In this document: piece by piece, positions 24,225-36,580 of the stretch
How positions within the stretch are numbered: position 1 is the stretch's first letter
Layout: each line of letters opens with the position of its first letter
DNA from: Camellia lanceoleosa
Taxonomy: Eukaryota; Streptophyta; Magnoliopsida; Ericales; Theaceae
NCBI GenBank assembly: GCA_025200525.1
Contig: CM045761.1
Location: forward strand, 62,466,009 to 62,530,008
Reading direction: 5' to 3'
Length of the DNA: 64,000 bases
Program-made: the position numbers and the translations under genes
Notes under the pieces: generated by a model
Databases searched by the model: none
Told to the model about the DNA's origin: nothing
What the model saw: the letters and a program-made list of their open reading frames with translations, nothing else

Positions 24225-25014
24225 CTTGATATCAGGGCGCAAATGATTGTGCCACCGCTCCCGACATTGTTTTCCGGCCCTGCCAACCATATTCTCTACT
24301 ATCTGAGCCCATTTTCTCACTCCATGCTGTGTCACTAAATTGAGCAGTTTCCTTCACAAAAACAAAATCATAGAAATCTTCAATATCAACTGCACTTTCA
24401 TGTAAAGAGTAGACATATGTGGATTTAGTATAAGCAATACTGTCATATATGGGCTGATATTAGACAATATCGATTGATATATCATTATCAGAAGATAGAT
24501 ATTTAAACCCCAGGATGTATAAGACTAAAAGAAGGGTAAAAATGAAAAATTATATGTTATATCACCTATCTTCTTCATCTGTCCATTGTCCTTTGATTAG
24601 AGTAGTTGTAGAAGAGCCACATTTTGCTCTCTTTGCCACTCATTTACAATTCCTCTCTGTTGATTTTTCATCTTCATTCAAGCCCATATTAGGATCTATC
24701 TCATATGTCCATTTAAGAGTCTCACTATCATGGAAAAGCCCATCCATAAAGCTTTTCTCCAGAAAACTTGGCCCCAAAAAGTCGCTTGAGTAGCCACTAA
24801 TTGCACCACCAGAAGAAGAAAAACCACCGTACACGCTTGCCGGAACGAGCAGTCCTTGGTTGTGCACATTGTTTTGAGTCTGTTTGTGAGAGAAATGGTT
24901 GTTCTTGCTTGAAAAGAACCTCTTTATGGCTGTTAATGGAGGACTAGGTCTATATAAAGAAGGGTTGTTTTGTAAATTTACATACGCAAAACCACCACCA
25001 CCAGCACCTTCCAT
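24225..25014 (-). pseudogene. R2R3-MYB (MYB98/MYB118-like), copy A, truncated
   Basis: Exon 1 is 25014-24566 and exon 2 is 24351-24225. Exon 1 starts MEGAGGGGFAYVNLQNN and should run into the R2 repeat (QWTDEEDR), but codon GGA of the intact copy is TGA here (NCK-stop), before R2. Exon 2 would encode the rest of R2 (KWAQI...[17 protein letters not shown]) with substitutions. Exon 3 with R3 is absent, because intron 2 runs into the half-LINE and then the CDC6 flank. An LTR begins about 190 bases upstream of the ATG. The same TGA is in copy B, so it predates the A/B split. Confidence 0.88.
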
Positions 25015-25398
25015 GAAAGAGAGGCTTGAAGTAGACTAAAAACAAGAAGAAAAATGACTGTTTTCAAGCAACAAGATTGCTTTGAGAATTGCTTTGATTT
25101 AGGGAAGGTGTTTTTTTGTGTTTTTTCTTCTCCCTACTTGTAAAGACACAAGAGCTGGGCAAAGAGAGATTATAGTAAAATGCCTTGTTCGGAGCTACTA
25201 CAAGGGTTATAGCGATTCCGGGTTTTACCCCTTGTTGTACAGTGATCCGGACTTGGTTCCGTGGATGTTAGCAGTTGTTTATATCTTGTGTTCCATCCTT
25301 CAATACTTTATATTTGAGTTATAGGATGTGTTGGGCAGGTTTGTTACAGGTTGGGTGCGATTGGGAGCAAATTGTTGCTGTCCAGAATTTTGGTCCTT

Positions 25399-25743
25399 CA
25401 CTCGAGCGAGCAGTTTGTCACTCGAGCGAGCTCTTTGCTTTTGGTCCTTAGCTCGAGCCATGGTTTCTTCGCTCGAGCGAGAGTTGAGTTTTGTGTTTGG
25501 TGGCTCGAGCCAGGTTTCCTTCGACCGAGCATGCGTCTGCGTCTAGTTCTAGACCTGAAAGTTGCATTTCTTGGCTCGAGCGAGCCTGGTGTTCTTCGCT
25601 CGAGCGAGCATTCTGTTGCTCGAGCGTGCTTCTGGGTTGTAGACCTGAAGCTTCGAGTTGTTGGCTCGAGCGAGACTTTATTTGCTCGAGCGTGGATTTC
25701 TTGTGTCTGGTCGCTCGAGCGACCAACTCTTCGCTCAAGCGAG
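25399..25743 (+). repeat. Island of CGCTCGAGCG palindromes in the solo LTR
   Basis: About a dozen copies or near-copies of GCTCGAGC with flanking CG lie in 345 bases, spaced irregularly at 15-60 bases. The long reading frames here (for example 25351-25782) are by-products of this repetition, not genes. Matching islands lie in other LTRs of the window. Confidence 0.8.
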
Positions 25744-26059
25744 CCTATTGTATATCAGCAGGCAGCAGCGGGTTACACTTAGCATTTTTCACCCTCTTCT
25801 TTACACAAACAATAGATATGAGTTCTCTCTCTCTGTAATGACCCTCACACTACCCTAACCATACTCATATGCATTTTACATGATTTTGCCTTGTTAAGCT
25901 TGCATTTCGAATCTTGACTTGTCTTGCATAAGTGTTACTTGAATGCTATGTCTCTTGGTGAGGGTGTGTGTTTCAGCCGGGGTCATCTTGAGCATAGGTC
26001 ACCCATTTGATGCTTTTACACTTAGGACCATCTTAGGATTTCTTTGTTGACCTCCACCT

Positions 26060-26350
26060 TTGTCCTGACATATTGGCCGAGATGATTATCATCTGGGCCG
26101 AGGTGTGTATCGCCTAGGCCGAGATGTGTATTATTTGGGCCGAGATGTTACCCTTGTGCCGAAGTGATCTTGTCCTGGAGTGGTATGACATAGACTGAGG
26201 TGTGGCACATCTAGGCCAAGGTATGGCACAGCTTAGTCAAGTGTTGATCTTCCTAGCCGAGATCATTGTTCTTTGACCTGCCGAAGTTCTGCCCTTAGCC
26301 GAAGTCATTGCCCCTTGTTGCCGAAGTCTTGATGTTAGCCGATGTCATTA
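26060..26350 (+). repeat. Degenerate GCCGAGATG tandem repeats in the second-family LTR
   Basis: Irregular units of about 20-30 bases begin GGCCGAGATG or GCCGAAGT with changing tails. Confidence 0.6.
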
Positions 26351-27370
26351 CTCGCCGGAGTCCTCTGTCGCCTGGCTTGTTGAACACGCTTTGTCATAGT
26401 CTTGTCTTTTCAATCAGTCACCTTTTTGAGTTGAACCAACCAACCCTTGCCACGTGTCCGAGCTGAGTGTTAAATCAGCCGGCAGAGAGAGAAATGTATC
26501 ATTTTGTCTCATATCTTGTTCTTGAGGAGAGAGAAGCTCTAGGAAAGAGTCTTAGAGTGAGAAAGTAGATAGCAAGCTTGATTCTTAGAGTTCAAACCGT
26601 TGGATTCGGGTATTGAGGTTAGAATCTTGATTAACTCTTGTTGCTCTTATCGATCATCTAGTTGCATTGCATGATTGAATATGTCTTGAATGCCATACAT
26701 TGATTTAAAGATTGGTTTTAGAGAGAGAAAGTTGGTGTTCACAAGTTTTGAAGAAAAGCCTTGTTTGATCCGAAAGTTTGCAACAAGTTACATGCTTTTG
26801 TGTTTGTTTTTGTAAGATCTTCTAGTATGGGCACCCAGGTTCATGATTTCAAACTCATAGCATGAAAACTCAGATTTTGATACACGCAAGTTATGATTTT
26901 GGCATTCATCTTCTTCATGATCTTCATGTTCATGTTCTTCATGTTCTTAAGCAGAGGGAAAAACCCAGGTTTTCCCGACCTCATTTCTTTGAAACTGGCC
27001 CTCGGGACCACACCTCGGCGAGAAGGTGTGAGACCTCGGCCAAGACTTGATTGGTGCCTAGTATGTGTCCCCGAGGCGGGAGGCAGTGTTTGTCTTGATT
27101 TGACTTAGTTCTTGGTGAATGCCGAGATCATTTGCATTCATACTAAGTTTGTTTGAGAGTGCAATCAACATATTTCTTGCCATGTGTTTGTAGGACTTGG
27201 ACTTGCCTTGACCCCGACGTTTGAAGGAATATGTGAGTGGTATTTTAATAAAGATATGTTATAAAGCTTTGATAAAACCTTGCTTGCCTTGTTTGGAAAT
27301 TATTTACAAGCATGAATGATTATTCCTATTTGCAATAAGTATTGTACCTTGTTTGATGACATCCTCGGGA

Positions 27371-27530
27371 AGTCCGTACGTGCCAGGGGACTTTAAGCAT
27401 TTGTGGCACTAGTCCGTATGTGCTAGGGGACTATAAGCATTCGTAGCACAAAGTTTGGAAGTCCGTACGTGCTAGGGGACTATAAGCATTTGTAGCACAA
27501 GTCCTTAGTGTCCGGGGACTATAATGCAAC
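27371..27530 (+). repeat. Tandem repeat of about 40-50 bases in the second-family LTR
   Basis: Three clear and one partial unit with the core AGTCCGTACGTGC, AGGGGACTATAAGCATT and GTAGCAC. Confidence 0.75.
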
Positions 27531-29468
27531 GACACCCTTGTTTAGAGATCTCTCTTGTCTTGTCTTGTCTTGCCTTGCCACTGACGGTTTTACCGCGTGG
27601 GCTTGTTTGTCCGAGATGTCATCTCTTGTATTATATGGATGTTAGTAAGCATCCCTTGAAGCTTGAAGGATTTGATGGATGAACTTGATTTATCTCTTGT
27701 ACTGTTTTGTTAAAAGACCTCGGATATCATTCATGTAAACCCTTTATTATTATGCCATTCACTGAGTATCCAAGCTCACCCTCTCTATATATATGTAGGT
27801 GATGAGCAGGGCGGCGGAGACGCCTAGACTTGCTTGACGATGTGTTTGCCGACGTGTTTTGTATTCATGTTTTGCGACATCTTGAAGATCATGCTTCTTT
27901 GTTATTTCCTTGTATTTTGTAATTGAGGGCCGAGAAGCCTTTTAGTCAAGATGTAATTTTGTACTCCATATTGTTGTATTAAAGCTATTTTGAGATGAAT
28001 GTCATTCCATTTAACTTAAGCACTGCTCTTATGGACTACTTGGTTTTTATTTATTGCTTCCGCATTTGTAAGCCCCATATGTTTACTCTGATTTGTGTGT
28101 GTGATCTTGTAAGTGGCCTTTGGTAGTCTCGGATTACTGGCCATCATGGCAACATCCTACTAGGGGCGGGATAGGGTCGTGACACTCTCTCTCTACAAAC
28201 CTTCTCTCTAGGGTTTCATCTCCCTTTAGTATGAATCTACCCTAAGTCCTTTGTAAGAAAGGTAAAGGGTGACTTGGGCTTCGTTTTAATCTGAAAGTTT
28301 GTCGATTTGGAGCACGTTGGATTTTGGTCTTCTTCTCCATTTGAGCTCTAACTTCGAGGTAGGGATACCCTACTCCATCTTATGAGCTTTGTCTTTAAAT
28401 TTTGGCATTTTGATATGTTAGTGGTTGTTGGGTAATTTTGAGAAAGTTTGGGGTCTTTGTGTAATTTTCAAAAAAGGGGTTTCAAATATATATAAACCCA
28501 TATGCATGTATGACATAGAGAAATGAGATTAATGTTGGGTTATTAATGAAAATGGAACCTTAGGGTTGATATGTGAATGATGGGAAAATGCCCTAATTAT
28601 TATGATGAATTAATTTGTATAATTAATTTTAAGAGATGAGAAATTGAATTGGGAATATTGAAATTAGAGAAGTATGGAATTAAATGGTGTAGTTAGACTA
28701 ATTTATCGCTCACCTATGTGAAATGTTGATGTTATATCCATTTTAGGCATTTATTTCTTGTTTAGAAATAAGCGCTTTGGGCTATTTGTGGAGGATAGTC
28801 TTGATTGTTGTAGACAATGCATGATGATTAGGCGAACTAAAACTAATCTATTGGATCTGTTATCGAATATGACAATTGGAATAATGCATCGAATTTGTCC
28901 ATTGATTGAACATGTATATGATAAACGCGTTTATATGCATTGTATTGTGGGAGGAGATAGGGGATGTACTCCACGGTTTAAAGGAAGATAGGAGATGGAC
29001 TCCTAAACTAGATTTTGTTTGGAAGGAGATAGGGATGTACTCCATTGATCTGACAAATATGTGTATCTATTGAAATGTTGATATAACGAATCAGATATTA
29101 TATATAAAGTATGGAAGTGTTTAATTGAGAATGATCTGACAATTATGTGTATCTAATGTGATGTAAGAAATGTTAAACATGAGTTGTATCCTAATTGAAT
29201 TGGAAGTATTGTTAATAAGAGATGTAATCTCTGTTGAATTATCTGGCCAGGTTCTGAGCCACGTTTATGAATTGAATTGATAAGTAAAGGAAAATGAAAT
29301 GTAACATGGACATGATTGTCATGGAACTATAATGTGATATAAATGGATGTACAAGTGTTGACCATTTATCAACTGCTATTATTTTAGTCATTGTTTATAG
29401 TTGGTTTAGTATATTTCTACTGGGTTGTGGCTCACCCTATATGGGACATCATTTTCAGGTACCGATGG

Positions 29469-31243
29469 TATAGCGATCCCGGGTTTATCCCTTGTTGTAT
29501 AGTGATCCGGACGTGTGTCCGTGGATGTTGGTAGTGGATTGTTGTCCTGTTTACGACCTTTCATATATTGTATTTGAGTTATAGGATGTGTTGGGCAGGT
29601 TTGTTTCAGGTTGGTTGTGTACGGGAGCCAAGGGTTGCCGCCTGATTTTGTCCTTCGCCGGCGAGGAGTTGGTCGCCGGCGAGAGTTGAGTTTTGTGTCG
29701 GTGGGTCGAGCAGGCGGCTTCGCTGAGCGGCGGCGGCGTCTGGCTGACTCAACACCATGATTCTGGCTCGGCGAGTGATTCTTCGCCGCGATCTGGTTCG
29801 ATCTTCGCTCGGCGGCGGTTACGTCGCTTCGGCGTCGTCTAGTTGCGAACTGAAGGTCGAGCTCTGCTCGGCGAGCTTTTCTTCGCCGGCGAGCTTCTAG
29901 GATGTTGGCTCGGCGAGACCTTCTTGGCTCGAGCTACGGTTTTTCAGGTTGCAGTCGCTCGGCGACCAAGTCTTCGCCGAGCGAGCTGTTTATATCGATG
30001 ACCCGGCGATCTAAACTTCACTTTTTGAAGCTTTTACTTTTTAAAACCCTAAATTTGAGAGCCTCTCTAGACTTACCTTCTCTAAGAAATCATCTCCTAT
30101 AGGGTGAATCTTCCCTAAGTGCTTTGTTAAAAAGGTAGAGGTGACTTGGGCTTGATATAATCTGAAAATATTCGGTTTTGGAGCAAGTTGGGTGTTGGGT
30201 CTTCATCTCCTTTTGAGCTCAAACTTTGAGGTAGGGATATCCTACTCCTCTTTATGGATTTTGTCTTTGAATTTTAGCATTTTGATATGTTGGTAGTTGT
30301 TGTGTAATTTTGGGAAACTTTGGGCCATTGTGTAATTTTATAAAAGTTTGGGGTTTTGTCTATAATAAACCTAGAAGCATGTTTGGTATAGAAACATGGA
30401 ATTAATGTTGAAACATTAGTGAAATTGGAACCTAAGGGTTGTAATGTTAATTATGGAAACGTCCTAATTACATTGATTAATTAATTTGAATAATTAATTG
30501 TGAAAAATGAGGAATTGAGATAGAATTGGGTCATGGGTTATGACGATGGAAAGAATACATTGATTTTATGTATTGATATGTGATGTGTATAATTGTTATA
30601 TATATGCATTGTGTTGTGTTGGAGGAGATAGGGATGTACTCATGGTTTAGGGAAGATAGGGATGGACCTCTAAACCGGATGTTATTGGGAGGAGATAGGG
30701 GATGAACTCCGTAGATAGAGCATGTATGCTTATCTAGAAATGTATTGGCAGAGCGTATATGCTTGTCATTGGAAGTATGAATATAATTGTTTTATTTATA
30801 TTTGTTGAAGTGATGAAAGAATGTAAAAGAGTTGGCCATCTATCAACTGTTAATCTTTTAGTCATTATTTATAAGCGGTTTAGTGTATTTCTCTGGCCGT
30901 GGCTCACCCTATATGGGAACATCATTTTCAGGTACTGGTAGCATGCCACCTCCAAGGACTTAGCTTGGGAGGCTAGTGGCGGATGGACTTTTTGGTTGTC
31001 TTTCCTTTTGCAGTGTTACATGTAAATTCAAGCCTAGGGCTTAATGTGTAAATGAGTTAGCACTCTACTTTCTTGTAACCAAGTGTTAACTTGAAAGTCA
31101 GAAGTCTTAGTAGGGCATTTGCTTTGTTGTTAACATGTAATACTTTTGTAATAGCACTCTGATGAATGGAAGGACGTGGATCTTTTATATATCATAGCAT
31201 GTTAATATTGTTGGTTTAATATCATTATTTTGAGGGCGTTACA
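29469..31243 (+). mobile_element. Nested solo LTR of the Gypsy family (1775 bp)
   Basis: It begins TATAGCGATCCC and ends GGGCGTTACA, inside the older LTR of the same family. The 5-bp duplication GATGG is at 29464-29468 and 31244-31248. Copy B continues across this site at 63739 without it. Its GC-rich island carries the GCTCGGCGA variant, like the 3' LTR of the element at 1-8369, so it belongs to that sub-family. Confidence 0.9.
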
Positions 31244-31556
31244 GATGGTATGCCACCTCCAAGGACATAGCTTGGGAGGCTAGAGGCAAGCAGACTTTTT
31301 GTTGTTTTGCTTTCTTTTGATGTATTACATGTAAATTCAGGCCAAGGGCTTAATATGAATTTGAGTTAGCACTCACTTCTTGTATCCAAGTGTTGGCTTG
31401 GAAAGTTGTAAGGCCATAGGGCATTTACTTTTGTTGTCAACATGTAATACTTTTGTAAGAACTACTCTAATAAATAGAAAGATGTTTATTTCTCTTATAT
31501 TGTTGCATGTCAAGAATGATGGGTTTTATGTATTATTTTGAGGGCGTTACAAGGGT

Positions 31557-31921
31557 TGGAAACCGTTGATCTGAGGGTTCGTCCAACGGCTGAGATTCAT
31601 AGGTGAGTGTAACTCCCCAGCTTCTCTTCTCAGACAAAAGTAGAAAAATAGTGGTGGAGAGATTAGTAGGTTGGTCATTAACCCTCAGTAATAAATCAAT
31701 TTTGCTAAATTAAGATTACACTATTATTTTTGAATATATAGAAAGTTTGTGTCTTGCTACAATTAGGGAAAATTTGAATCCAATTTAAATTTTTATAAAA
31801 AAAAAAATTACAAATAATTGGTAAATTTTATACATATTAATAATTAAAATTATAATTTTTTTCATGATTCTGTAATAATTTTTTGATAGTACCATTTATA
31901 ATTATTCACTGCCATTGTTTA
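31557..31921. other. MYB upstream flank, copy A, left part
   Basis: Matches 47371-47735 next to the intact MYB. No gene. Contains AACCGTTG and CCAACGG, which fit MYB-binding consensus but are short and may be chance. Confidence 0.6.
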
Positions 31922-32924
31922 TGTGACAACTCTCACCACTGATTAGTGCTAATCTATGATTAAGCATGAGAAGTGACTGATTGAACTGAAATTTTGAACT
32001 GATTGATTGAGTGTATTAGTTTAAATGCATGTCTATCTGTTTGACTGCTAAATGATCTGTTCATGTTTTATGTTTTAAACTGCAAATTGAAGGCTTTATC
32101 GAATCAATTCGAAATTGATTGGTATTTTATGCTAGTTAGAATTTATGTGATTTTATGGTATATTTAATTAAAATTTGATTTGGAATGATTAAATTAGTTT
32201 AAATAATGCTAAATTGCATTAGTTTAATTATCTACCAAATTACCATTAAAGTGGGCCACTATCTAAAACCTTGTTTGGAGCCTTTGGTGTATCATTTGCT
32301 CATCTTTGAAGTCCATAACCGAGAGAAAGAGTGAGAGAGGAGAAAAACTTGGTTTCAACAAAGAATTGCTTGGAGACTTGGTAGATTTGAAGAGAATTAG
32401 TAAAATTGAGCTTCCATACCCTAGATTGAAGACTCAAGGTAGAGAATTTATCTTCTTGAACATGTAATTAAGTTAGTTCTTGCATGGTTCTTGACATATT
32501 GAAGACTAGAGTCTAGAATTGGTTTAAAATGTTGAATTGAAGCCTAAATCATGCATGCATACACACATTCATGAGTTTTGATGTTGTTTTCATGGAAATT
32601 CTTGCATGCATGTCCACATTCTAATTGTAGCTCATGAATTCATCATGTTTTTGAAAGGATTGGCTCTTTGGAGCATGTATTAGAAGCTTTGAATTCACTA
32701 GAACATTTGCATGTTACATACACATTATGTTCTTGAAGTTATTGTTGAATTTGTGTTTAATTGGACTACATTTGGACTTTGATTTTGCAAATTGATCTTT
32801 GAAACATGTTATACTATGAGTTTATAAGTGTTTTTCAGAAAATTAGCCCAAAAGGATCGAATTTGATGCATTTAAAGTTGATTTTGAGCTTGAAGGTTCA
32901 ATCTGGAAATTCCAGAATTTGGAC

Positions 32925-33260
32925 CTACGCTCGAGCGCAGGACTTCACGCTCGAGCGTACACTCTGAGTTCGTGCAGTCCGCTCGAGCGGGGAAAGTAAC
33001 GCTCGAGCGTGAAATGCGTATATCCAGTACTTTTCATATGTTTACAATCCGCTCGAGTGGGGGAGTGCACGCTTGAGCAAGAACTTGTGTCTCACACTCG
33101 AGCGGAGGTCGAGCGCCCATCGAGCGTGAATTGCATACATCCAGTACTTTTGCTTGAGTTTACAGTCCGGTCGAGTGGGGGAAGTCACGCTCGAGCGGAG
33201 ATCCTTTGCCTGCATGTCCGCTTGAGCGTAGAAAGCCACGTTTGAGCGGGACCCTTGTTT
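32925..33260 (+). repeat. GCTCGAGCG palindrome island in the TG...CA solo LTR
   Basis: Roughly ten GCTCGAGCG-type motifs lie among short repeated phrases such as CATCCAGTACTTTT. It is the same motif as in the TA...CA Gypsy LTRs, although the LTR bodies look unrelated. Confidence 0.75.
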
Positions 33261-33536
33261 CAGCAAAAATTTGGAAAGTGTTTTAAAGTGCATCTTTGCA
33301 TCCTCATTTTATCCTAGGCATTTCTAGGCCTAGTTTAATGCGTTTTAATGAGGATATGAATGTAGAACCACACCGAGTCGAAGTAGGAACTAAGTCATTG
33401 ATTCCCAAGTGTGTAACTTAGTGTGTGTTCATTCTGTAACTATGTAGGGTTGGCATCCGAGGACGCTCTCTAACCTATCTGTAGCCCAGTACTCTGTGAG
33501 TAACAATGTTGTAAAGATATGTTCAATCATGAATAT

Positions 33537-35748
33537 TGTAACGCCCTCAAAATAATACATAAAACCCATCACAAAAGACATGAATTGATACAAGAGAAAT
33601 CAACTATTTCTATTCATCAGAGTAGTTCTTACAAAAGTATTACATGTTAACAACAAAAGCAAATGTCCTACGGGCTTGCAACTTTCCAAGTTAATACTTG
33701 GTTACACACAAAAGAGTACTAACTCTATACAAAAGAAGCCCTTGGCTTGATATACATGTAATACAGACAAAATAAACAAAAGAGTCTTCAACTCTCATCC
33801 TCATCATCCAAGCTATGTCCTTGGAGGTGGCATGCTACCTGTACCTGAAAATGATGTCCCGTATAGGGTGAGCCAACGCCCAGTAAAGAAATGCTAAACA
33901 CTGTATGAGCAATGACTAAGACATTAGCAATTGATAAATGTTCATTTCCCATAAATCAATTTATAACCCATTTTCACTTCATAACCACTATGTTCATGTT
34001 TCGTTTCATTTTCCATTTCTTATCAACTTCACAATTTACGTCAATGGCTCAGAACCTGGCCAACCACTTATATAAGACAGTGACTCATGTTAAACGTTTT
34101 CCATTTTACAATAGATAAACATAATAGTTGTATCAACATCTCGACAGATAAGCATACAAGCTGTATCCACTTTTCAACAGATAAGCATATTAGCTATATC
34201 AACAGTTCCAATGATAAACATATGAGTTGTATCAACACTTCCTTAGATAAGCATATTAGCTATATCAACACATTAACTGACAAGCATAAGAGCTGTATCA
34301 GTGGAGTCCATCCCCTATCTCCTCCCAATCAACAACCGGTTTAGAGGTCCATCCCCTATCTTCCCCTAAACCGTGGAGTATATCCTCTATCTCCTCCAAC
34401 ACATACAAGGTATATACATACAAGTCATATACACAATCAATCAATACGTAACGTTAATGTATTCTGTCAACCGTCATATTCTATGACATATCCAATTGAT
34501 TAGTTTTAGTTTGCCTAATCATCATGCATTGCCTACAACAATCAAAACTACCCTCCACCGGTAGCCCAAACAATTATTTCTAAACAGATAATAAAAGCTC
34601 CAACAAATAAAATATCAATGTTTTCAAAGTGAGCGATTCATAAATCCAACTCTACCGTTCTAACATATAATGAGTCAATTCCATTATTTCCAACTCAATT
34701 CCATATAACAACACTTTTTCCAAATTAATTATACCAATTGATTAATACAACAAACTAGGGTTTTCTACCCCATTTCCCAATATTGACCCAATGGTCTATA
34801 TATCAACAACCAACAACAATCTCATTATTTTGAAACCCAAATTACACATCTTAGAGTCAAAATAACAAAACCCCCTTTTAACATTTTGAAACCCTAAGTC
34901 CCAAAATCACCCCACTTAAACACTTTATCAAAACAACCAAAAATCTATGTCAAAGACCATAAGAATGAATAAGAATCCGTACCTCAAGAGTTGACACCCA
35001 ACGAAGAAGGAGATGAAAACGAAAATGCTCCGAATCACAAGTTTCCCGGATCAAAAGATAGCCCTCGACGATCAACAACTTTTTTGTAAAGGCCAAAGGT
35101 GAGCAAACAACTCATACTAGATCAATACCTAGAGAGAAGGCAAGGTTCTAGAGAGAGAGACTCAACAATGGAGTTTTTGGAAAAGTAAGAGAGAGAAGAG
35201 ATGTGAAAAAGTGATTTGAAAAAGTCAAAACACGGAGTCTTAAACCAGTCGCCCCGCTCGAGCGTGGAAACCACCACTCGAGCGTCACTCACAAGCCCCC
35301 GCTCGAGCGTCCAATCCGCCGCTCGAGCGATTTAATACGCACTTCCAAAGATTTTCGAGAACAGTCCCGCCGGCGTTCAAGTCCCCGCTCGAGCGTAACA
35401 CACAAACTCCCGCTCGAGCGTCCAAACCACCACTCGAGCGTACAACACTACAGAGGAGATACTGTATGGTTGATTTTCCCGCTCGAGCGTCAAAACCCCC
35501 GCTCAAGCGGACAAGCTACAACAAAGGCCCCGCTCGAGCGCCAAAAGCTCCGCTCGAGCAGACAGGCCAAAATTTGGGCATCTAGTCTTAGTTCCTAAGC
35601 TCAACCAACTTGTTTCAAACCTGCCCAACACAACCCAAGACTCAAATACAAAGAGTAAAGGATGTAAACAAGATATATACAACAACCACCTTCACGGAAC
35701 CTAAGTCCGGATACAACAAATATGAAAAGGGAAACCGAGATCGCTATA
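33537..35748 (-). mobile_element. Inverted solo LTR of the Gypsy family (2212 bp)
   Basis: On the + strand it starts TGTAACGCCC and ends GATCGCTATA, the exact reverse of the family ends. A perfect 5-bp duplication AATAT lies at 33532-33536 and 35749-35753. Positions about 35250-35560 hold the CGCTCGAGCG island. There is no internal sequence. Confidence 0.92.
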
Positions 35749-36580
35749 AATATTTTCTAAAAGATCAACTGTATTGCTTTCTGAAATGATATATCTTACT
35801 GAATGAATGTTTGTCCTATTTGTGAACTGTACTCGTGGCATCCATAGCAATTTCATATATCGCCATCACATTACAGAGATCTCTGTTGGTTCCCATGTTT
35901 GGAACCACGACTGTTTACTGATATAATGGCCATCAACCGATCGCTTGGTCTGCATAAGACCCTCGCATCGCTTTTGCTATTGGATGTACCACATATGACT
36001 GCTATGATTGCATAACTGGTATATTGATGCAAATGACTGTTTTCAATACTGAAATGACATTCATTCTTAACCTCTTTACGCATATGTTATTCACTGGGTT
36101 TTAGCTCACTGTATATATATATATATATATATATGTAGGTGTCCAGGCATTGGATCAGAGCTAGGAGTGTTAGGTTAAACTTCCTTTTTGGTCAAGCCAA
36201 CCGTTGCGCCTCACTGCGAGGTTCCAAGTCCTTCAAGCTAAGGCTGCTTTAGGGTGTTTTAGATTCCCCATTTTTTCGCTCTGTTTTGTATAGATGAATG
36301 AACTTGTATCAGATTGTTATGGTAGGGATTGGGTCCCTAACCTGAATGTCTGTATATGATGTATGTACATACTATTTCGGTCTTGAATGTGAATATCTTT
36401 CAAAAGTCTTTTTGCATACAGACTGTCACAGCTCACTAGACATCTTTTATTTACTGTTTTGGCTTCCACCAGCCCCTGTACTCTGTATTTCTATTATTAC
36501 TGTCAAGCAGGCCTTCAGTAATCACGGATTATTGGCCGATTATGGTACTAAATCCATAGGGACGGGTTTGGGTCGTGACA

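Larger units (their letters stand above)
25834..28184 (+). mobile_element. Nested solo LTR of a second family (2351 bp)
   Basis: It starts TGTAATGACCCTC and ends GGGTCGTGACA, with canonical TG...CA ends. The 5-bp duplication CTCTC lies at 25829-25833 and 28185-28189. Copy B reads through uninterrupted near 62454, which confirms the insertion and shows it came after the duplication. No coding or primer sites, so it is a solo LTR. Its 3' end and a (TA)n-TGTAGGTG block near 27790 resemble the solo LTR at 31922-36580. Confidence 0.88.
25208..31551 (+). mobile_element. Solo LTR of the Gypsy family (about 2.2 kb), split by two nested solo LTRs
   Basis: It begins TATAGCGATTCC and ends GGGCGTTACA. 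The 5-bp duplication AGGGT lies at 25203-25207 and 31552-31556. Copy C shows the empty site once at 47366-47370. Two insertions occupy 25834-28184 and 29469-31243. Removing them leaves about 2208 bp, one LTR, with no internal region. It arose by recombination between the two LTRs of a full element. The same LTR in the same place begins at 61839 in copy B. Confidence 0.93.
31922..36580 (+). mobile_element. Solo LTR of a TG...CA family (about 2.44 kb) with a nested inverted solo LTR
   Basis: It starts TGTGACAACTC and ends GGGTCGTGACA. It is flanked by GTTTA at 31917-31921 and GTTTG at 36581-36585. The empty site in copy C reads GTTTG, so the left copy has one mutation. Without the nested LTR at 33537-35748 it is about 2442 bp, with no coding region. 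Its ends resemble those of 25834-28184. Confidence 0.82.

Noticed and set aside
27371..27530. Evenly spaced repeats that could suggest a CRISPR array
   Set aside because: Repeats and spacers both vary gradually, they lie in a plant LTR, and no cas-like gene exists.
34087..34344. Repeated DKHxSCINxSTDKH peptide, 85 codons
   Set aside because: Comes from a degenerate tandem repeat (GATAAGCATA...) in the inverted solo LTR. The same repeat appears in the other LTRs without a frame.
33537..35748. Considered as a full element in reverse orientation
   Set aside because: Only one LTR length with direct flanking duplication and no internal region, so solo.
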